27,996 bases of DNA from Bacteroidetes bacterium UBA6661 (GTDB lineage Bacteria; Bacteroidota; Bacteroidia; AKYH767-A; OLB10). Position numbers and translations under genes: made by a program. Positions 24,225 through 27,996 of this stretch are shown here, one piece after another. The notes under the pieces are model-generated. The model was not told the origin of the DNA. It did no database searches and was given only the letters and a program-made list of their open reading frames with translations. How positions within the stretch are numbered: the first letter of the stretch is position 1; each line of letters starts with the position of its first letter. The DNA lies in the NCBI GenBank assembly GCA_002455375.1, contig DKKR01000050.1, positions 59,879 to 87,874 of the forward strand, written 5' to 3'.

Positions 24225-25754
24225 GTGAAGATTAAAAGTGCGCTTATTTCTGTCTATAATAAAAATGGCTTTGAACCACTTATCAAGACCCTGCATCAGC
24301 AACAAGTAACTTTATTTGCAACAGGAGGAACTTTTGATTTTATACAATCACTGAATATCCCTGTTACTGCTGTTGAAGATGTGACTGATTATCCATCCAT
24401 CTTCGGTGGGAGGGTAAAAACATTACACCCTAAAATTTTTGGTGGAATATTAAATCGCAGAAACGATGCTCATGACGTGATGGAAGTTGAAAAATACAAC
24501 ATCCCTTGTATTGATTTGGTTGTTGTGGATTTGTATCCCTTTGAAGCCACAGTTGCTTCAGGTGCAGAAGCATCTGATATTATTGAGAAAATTGACATTG
24601 GTGGTGTGTCATTGATTCGTGCAGCAGCAAAAAATTTCAATGATGTTGCTATCATAGCTTCTGCAAATGATGTAACAGAATTTTTGCAAACATACAATCA
24701 GGGAAATAGTGAAGTTGATTTGTCATTCAGAAAAAAACTTGCTCAAAAAGCATTTGCAATAACCAGTCATTACGATTCTGCCATTTTTAATTATTTCTAC
24801 AGCAAGAATGAACCATCAGAGCCGGTTTTAAATTTACAATTCAACAATGCAGTTACCTTACGCTATGGCGAAAATCCACATCAGCGTGGTTTTTATTTCG
24901 GTAACCTGAAGGAAACATTTGAACAATTAGGAGGAAAAGAACTTTCCTATAACAACATGCTTGATTGTGATGCAGCAATTAATCTCATTGCTGAATTCAG
25001 CAATGAAAAAGGTGTTACTGCAGCAATCATCAAACACAACAATGCCTGCGGAATTGCTACAAGAGAAAAAGCAACCGATGCATGGCAGGCAGCATTAGCC
25101 GGTGATCCTGTTTCTGCATTTGGTGGCATAATTGTTTTTAATCAGCATATAGACGAATCACTTGCCAAAGAAATCAATGCTATTTTCTTTGAAGTAATAA
25201 TTGCACCATCTTTTGCAGAAGAATCGATAAAAGTTTTTTCAGAAAAGAAAAACAGAATTATACTTCAATTAAAAAATCAGCGTGTTGCCAAGCAAAGCAT
25301 CAAGTCTGCTTTGGGCGGATATTTAATGCAGGAAACTGACAGTGAAATATTAAACACAGAAGGGTGGAATAACATTACTTTGCGAAAGCCAACAACTGCC
25401 GAGACAGAAGATATGCTTTTTGCTGTGAAGGTTATCCGTAATTTAAAAAGCAATGCTATTACCTTGGTTAAGAACAAGCAGTTGATTGGAAGCGGTGCAG
25501 GACAAACATCTCGTGTTGATGCATTGAAGCAAGCCATTGCAAAAGCTGTAAATTTTGGATTTAATCTGAAAAACAGTGTAATGGCAAGTGATGCATTCTT
25601 TCCTTTTCCGGATTGTGTGGAGATAGCTAAAACAGCTGGTATTGAGGCAGTTGTACAGCCGGGTGGAAGTATTAAAGATAAAGATTCTATTGAATATTGT
25701 AACAAAAATAACATGACTATGGTATTAACAGGTAAAAGGCATTTCAAGCATTGA
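24225..25754 (+). CDS. purH: Bifunctional AICAR formyltransferase / IMP cyclohydrolase
   Basis: This 509-residue cytosolic enzyme does the last two steps of IMP synthesis. The N-terminal MGS-like cyclohydrolase domain shows IKSALISVYNK, FATGGTFDFIQ, FGGRVKTLHPKIFGGIL and VDLYPFEATV. The formyltransferase domain shows LRYGENPHQRGFYF and the catalytic Lys-His pair at 270-271 in IIKHNNACG. SGAGQTSRVDAL and the end DAFFPFPDCVEIAKTAGIEAVVQPGGSIKDK complete the family pattern. The start is put at the GTG at 24225, which gives MKIKSALISVYNK, the usual N-terminus in this phylum; the longer frame to 24189 begins inside the -7 box. It precedes mreB, an order often seen in Bacteroidota. Confidence 0.95.
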   Translation: MKIKSALISVYNKNGFEPLIKTLHQQQVTLFATGGTFDFIQSLNIPVTAVEDVTDYPSIFGGRVKTLHPKIFGGILNRRNDAHDVMEVEKYNIPCIDLVVVDLYPFEATVASGAEASDIIEKIDIGGVSLIRAAAKNFNDVAIIASANDVTEFLQTYNQGNSEVDLSFRKKLAQKAFAITSHYDSAIFNYFYSKNEPSEPVLNLQFNNAVTLRYGENPHQRGFYFGNLKETFEQLGGKELSYNNMLDCDAAINLIAEFSNEKGVTAAIIKHNNACGIATREKATDAWQAALAGDPVSAFGGIIVFNQHIDESLAKEINAIFFEVIIAPSFAEESIKVFSEKKNRIILQLKNQRVAKQSIKSALGGYLMQETDSEILNTEGWNNITLRKPTTAETEDMLFAVKVIRNLKSNAITLVKNKQLIGSGAGQTSRVDALKQAIAKAVNFGFNLKNSVMASDAFFPFPDCVEIAKTAGIEAVVQPGGSIKDKDSIEYCNKNNMTMVLTGKRHFKH

Positions 25755-25877
25755 GTCTGTTGGCAGACAAAGAGTTAAAAATGTCTGCAACAACAGAAAA
25801 AAATGAAAAAAAAGCCTACACCGGAAGTTCTCATAGTCGAAGAAACTATAAAGGAAAACACTAACAATAAAAGAAAA

Positions 25878-26900
25878 ATGGGACTATTTGATTTTCTGAC
25901 CCAGGAGATAGCCATAGACCTTGGCACGGCTAACACACTCATCATCCATAATGATAAAGTTGTGGTTGATGAGCCAAGTATAGTTGCTATTGACCGTATG
26001 ACAGGTAAAGTACTTGCTGTTGGCAAGCAGGCTATGATGATGCATGGTAAAACGCATGAGAATATTAAAACCATCCGTCCATTAAAAGATGGTGTAATTG
26101 CCGATTTTGATGCTGCAGAAAATATGATTCGCGGAATGATTAAAATGATCAACCCGGGAAGAAGATTTTTTCAGCCATCACTTAAAATGGTTATCTGTAT
26201 TCCATCAGGCATCACAGAAGTAGAGAAACGTGCAGTTCGTGACAGTGCAGAACATGCCGGGGCAAAAGAAGTTTATCTCATTCATGAACCAATGGCAGCA
26301 GCTATAGGTATCGGCATTGATGTAGAAGAGCCCATGGGAAATATGATTATTGACATTGGTGGTGGCACCAGTGAAATTGCAGTTATTGCTCTTGGTGGAA
26401 TTGTTTGCGACCAATCTATTCGCGTTGCCGGTGATGGATTTACGATGGATATATGGGATTATATGCGCAGACAACACAATATACTTATTGGAGAGCGAAG
26501 TGCTGAAATGATAAAAATTGAAGTAGGTTCAGCACTGCCTGAATTAGACAACCCTCCACACGACTACGCAGTTCATGGTCGTGACCTGATGACCGGTATT
26601 CCAAAAGAAATTACCGTTACTTATTCAGAAATTGCACATGCACTTGATAAAAGTATCAGTAAAATAGAAGAAGCTATTTTAAAAGCACTTGAAATGACAC
26701 CTCCGGAACTATCAGCAGATATTTACCGAACCGGTATTTACCTTACCGGTGGTGGTGCTTTACTGCGAGGATTGGATAAACGTATTGGTATGAAAACAAA
26801 ACTTCCCGTTCACGTTGCCGAAGACCCACTTCGTGCAGTTGTTCGCGGTACAGGTATTGCACTTAAAAATATTGACAGATATAAGTTTCTGATTCCATAA
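25878..26900 (+). CDS. mreB: Rod shape-determining actin-like protein
   Basis: This 340-residue protein is the bacterial actin homologue that forms membrane-bound filaments and guides the elongasome. It opens MGLFDFLTQEIAIDLGTANT, where IAIDLGTANT is the phosphate-1 motif. MIIDIGGGTSEIAVIALGG is phosphate-2, and LTGGGALLRGLDKRI is the adenosine motif. GDGFTMDIWDYMRRQHNILIGE is standard. The length is that of the family with the ATG at 25878. The frame is open 25 codons further upstream to an ATG at 25803, which would add a Lys/Glu-rich tail not seen in typical MreB, so the shorter form is preferred. A strong terminator follows directly. mreC and mreD, which usually come next, are not here. 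Confidence 0.95.
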   Translation: MGLFDFLTQEIAIDLGTANTLIIHNDKVVVDEPSIVAIDRMTGKVLAVGKQAMMMHGKTHENIKTIRPLKDGVIADFDAAENMIRGMIKMINPGRRFFQPSLKMVICIPSGITEVEKRAVRDSAEHAGAKEVYLIHEPMAAAIGIGIDVEEPMGNMIIDIGGGTSEIAVIALGGIVCDQSIRVAGDGFTMDIWDYMRRQHNILIGERSAEMIKIEVGSALPELDNPPHDYAVHGRDLMTGIPKEITVTYSEIAHALDKSISKIEEAILKALEMTPPELSADIYRTGIYLTGGGALLRGLDKRIGMKTKLPVHVAEDPLRAVVRGTGIALKNIDRYKFLIP

Positions 26901-26919
26901 ACACATTGCAAACTCATCT

Positions 26920-26960
26920 AAAGAGGTTAGCTTTATAAAAAGTTAACCTCTTTTTTATTT
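26920..26960 (+). terminator. Intrinsic terminator after mreB
   Basis: AAAGAGGTTA (26920-26929) and TAACCTCTTT (26944-26953) pair perfectly around a 14-base loop. The right arm runs into TTTTTTATTT. The site lies 19 bases after the mreB stop. Confidence 0.87.
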
Positions 26961-27274
26961 ACTCAGAGCATTACTTTTTTCCTCAACAAAACTTTTCTTT
27001 TGAAATTTTTAAAGCCATTGTTTACATACTGACTTTAAAAACAAAATCTAAAAAGAACTACGTATTCAGTATAAAGAAACTGAAAAGTAATCTTCAAAAA
27101 ATAATCCGACAAATGAAATGAACAAGAATGGTTTATCTAGCTTCTAAGTTGCTTAAACTTTCAACAATCATTTTCTTTTATGACACAAGTCATATTTAAA
27201 AGAGCTTTCCTGAAATAATCTTGTCATCGAAAAGTAAAATTCCGATTAATAAATAATTAAAAACCAAAAATTAT
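26961..27274. other. AT-rich intergenic region upstream of the oxidase genes
   Basis: This stretch of about 310 bases is very AT-rich and has no credible coding frame. It holds the Crp/Fnr-like palindrome at 27179-27194 and a -7-like box at 27216-27223. A spaced inverted repeat ATACTGA (27026-27032) / TCAGTAT (27066-27072) may be chance. Confidence 0.6.
27179..27194. promoter_or_regulatory. Crp/Fnr-like palindromic operator upstream of the oxidase genes
   Basis: TATGAC-ACAA-GTCATA is a perfect 6+6 palindrome with a 4-base spacer, the geometry of Fnr-family sites (TTGAT-N4-ATCAA). Its centre lies about 40 bases before the start predicted from TAATCTTG (27216-27223, one base off TAnnTTTG), close to the -41.5 spot used by Fnr-type activators. 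Which regulator binds is not known. Confidence 0.5.
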
Positions 27275-27454
27275 ATGGAAGAACAAGAGAATAAAAAAAA
27301 GGCTTCCGGACTTCAGGTAGTCATGGATGATGTTATGCTGCTTCTTTTTCTTGGAGTAACTATTTACGCAATTTTTTACATCATCTGGGGAATAATGGAG
27401 ATTGCCACAGTACCAAATATCCCTGAATCAGTTAAACAATCTATACTTAAGTAA
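27275..27454 (+). CDS. 59-residue single-TM protein, candidate small subunit of the oxidase
   Basis: This short frame, beginning ATG at 27275, encodes 59 residues. The N-terminus is charged (MEEQENKKKASG). One transmembrane helix follows, from about residue 20 to 42 (VMLLLFLGVTIYAIFYIIWG), and then a short tail with TVPNIPESVKQSILK. It lies 21 bases before the CuA subunit gene and is surely cotranscribed with it. In ba3-type oxidases a one-helix subunit IIa accompanies subunit II, and this protein is in the right place and of the right build to be its counterpart; this is inference, as no signature motif exists. It is short enough to be missed by many gene callers. Confidence 0.75.
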   Translation: MEEQENKKKASGLQVVMDDVMLLLFLGVTIYAIFYIIWGIMEIATVPNIPESVKQSILK

Positions 27455-27475
27455 AATCTCTAAAACAATCTATTT

Positions 27476-27996
27476 ATGACATTAATAGCACCTACCGAAG
27501 GGTGGTTTAAAAAGAAGGTTTCAAAAGACGAGCGAATGTGGATAATCATATCGTTTGTAGTTTGTATTTTTCTTTTTGCATGGATGGTACTATGGCACGT
27601 ATTCGGTCGCCAGAACCCATCAAACACCACGTATAAAACTAACCCTATTGAATTTGCCCAACTACATGATGAGTATGTTAAAAGAAACATGGTGGGCATG
27701 GACAATGGAATCCCTATTGTAAAACCGGAGCCTGGCAGCGATGTCATTCTTATGGCACAAATGTGGCGCTGGTCACCTGTACTTATTTTAAAGAAAGATG
27801 AATGGTATAACATCCACATTTCTTCAAAAGATTTGGTACACGGTTTTTCATTACAACCTTCAAACATGAACTTTCAGGTATATCCCGACTATGATTATGT
27901 TTTGAAATTTAAACCCACTGTTGCCGGTGAAGCCAAAGTACTGTGTAATGAATTCTGCGGTATTGGCCACCACACCATGATTGGAAAAATTCTTGT
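27476..27996 (+). CDS. Cytochrome c oxidase subunit II (CuA subunit), probably ba3 type, 3' end cut
   Basis: The first 173 residues of a haem-copper oxidase subunit II are present, and the gene continues past the window. A cytosolic lead (MTLIAPTEGWFKKKVSKDER) is followed by one transmembrane helix (about 21-42, MWIIISFVVCIFLFAWMVLWHVF). The periplasmic cupredoxin domain follows. The dinuclear CuA ligand set is complete: H122 in LVHGFSLQ, then C157, E159, C161, H165 and M168 in CNEFCGIGHHTM. One helix instead of two, together with the short chain, points to the B-type (ba3) oxidases and away from the aa3 type with its hairpin of two helices. It receives electrons from cytochrome c or a blue-copper protein. 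It is preceded by the 59-residue protein and a Crp/Fnr-like site. Confidence 0.92.
   Translation, partial: MTLIAPTEGWFKKKVSKDERMWIIISFVVCIFLFAWMVLWHVFGRQNPSNTTYKTNPIEFAQLHDEYVKRNMVGMDNGIPIVKPEPGSDVILMAQMWRWSPVLILKKDEWYNIHISSKDLVHGFSLQPSNMNFQVYPDYDYVLKFKPTVAGEAKVLCNEFCGIGHHTMIGKIL

Noticed and set aside
25277..25747. 156-codon open frame antisense to the end of purH
   Set aside because: purH is intact and conserved on the other strand; the antisense frame is a by-product of its codon use.
27026..27072. Spaced inverted repeat ATACTGA...TCAGTAT
   Set aside because: Seven-base arms over 33 bases of AT-rich DNA are expected by chance.
27460..27867. 135-codon minus-strand open frame over the oxidase subunit
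   Set aside because: The plus strand codes for a CuA subunit with all metal ligands.

Overview
The window looks like a chromosomal stretch of an AT-rich member of the Bacteroidota (Bacteroidetes). Three predicted secreted proteins end in type IX secretion (T9SS) sorting domains (YPNPSTG / TPNPSSGK / YPNPTTG followed by a short beta-rich tail ending in GxYFxxV-like motifs). Promoters match the Bacteroidota-specific TTTG-N19..21-TAnnTTTG form and not sigma70. Shine-Dalgarno sequences are mostly absent. A single-chain GcvP and the purH-mreB neighbourhood also fit this phylum. The family could not be fixed from sequence alone.

Layout: (1) 1-3607, + strand, end of a respiratory complex I operon (nuoL 3' part, nuoM, nuoN). 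(2) 3608-6983, two minus-strand T9SS cargo genes. One is a probable seven-bladed propeller, and it is flanked by two GC-rich hairpins that share an inverted 15-bp core. (3) 6984-8853, a tight three-gene operon: U32-family protein, single-cluster ferredoxin and YhbP-like flavin-fold protein. (4) 8867-11731, minus-strand gcvP. (5) 11732-13558, a divergent intergenic region with a dispersed palindromic repeat, then a small exported protein and a UbiA-like membrane protein separated by a single in-frame stop codon. (6) 13664-16611, two APC-superfamily amino-acid permeases in tandem. (7) 16675-18537, a secreted thioredoxin-like/Omp28-like protein with a T9SS tail and a strong terminator. (8) 18702-22440, a deoxyhypusine-synthase-like enzyme lacking the catalytic lysine, an SRPBCC protein, an exported M28 aminopeptidase with a PDZ domain, and a small membrane protein. 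(9) 22497-24105, minus strand: a Lys/Glu/Pro/Ala-rich exported peptide and a MacB-type permease without an adjacent ATPase. (10) 24225-26900, purH and mreB, closed by a terminator. (11) 27179 to the end, a Crp/Fnr-like palindrome, a 59-residue single-TM protein, and the CuA subunit of a haem-copper oxidase that runs off the window.

Most of the window is conserved housekeeping: respiration, glycine cleavage, purine synthesis, cell shape and amino-acid uptake. I did not find a clear new defence, mobile or biosynthetic system. The observations most worth a second look are the U32-ferredoxin-YhbP operon, the lysine-less deoxyhypusine-synthase homologue, the hairpin pair around the propeller gene, the very small protein ahead of the oxidase subunit, and the same-frame zero-gap gene junctions. 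Several long open frames begin inside a recognisable promoter, so I moved the starts of gcvP, purH, the DHS-like gene and the 214-residue exported protein downstream. I saw no tRNA, rRNA, CRISPR array or insertion sequence.
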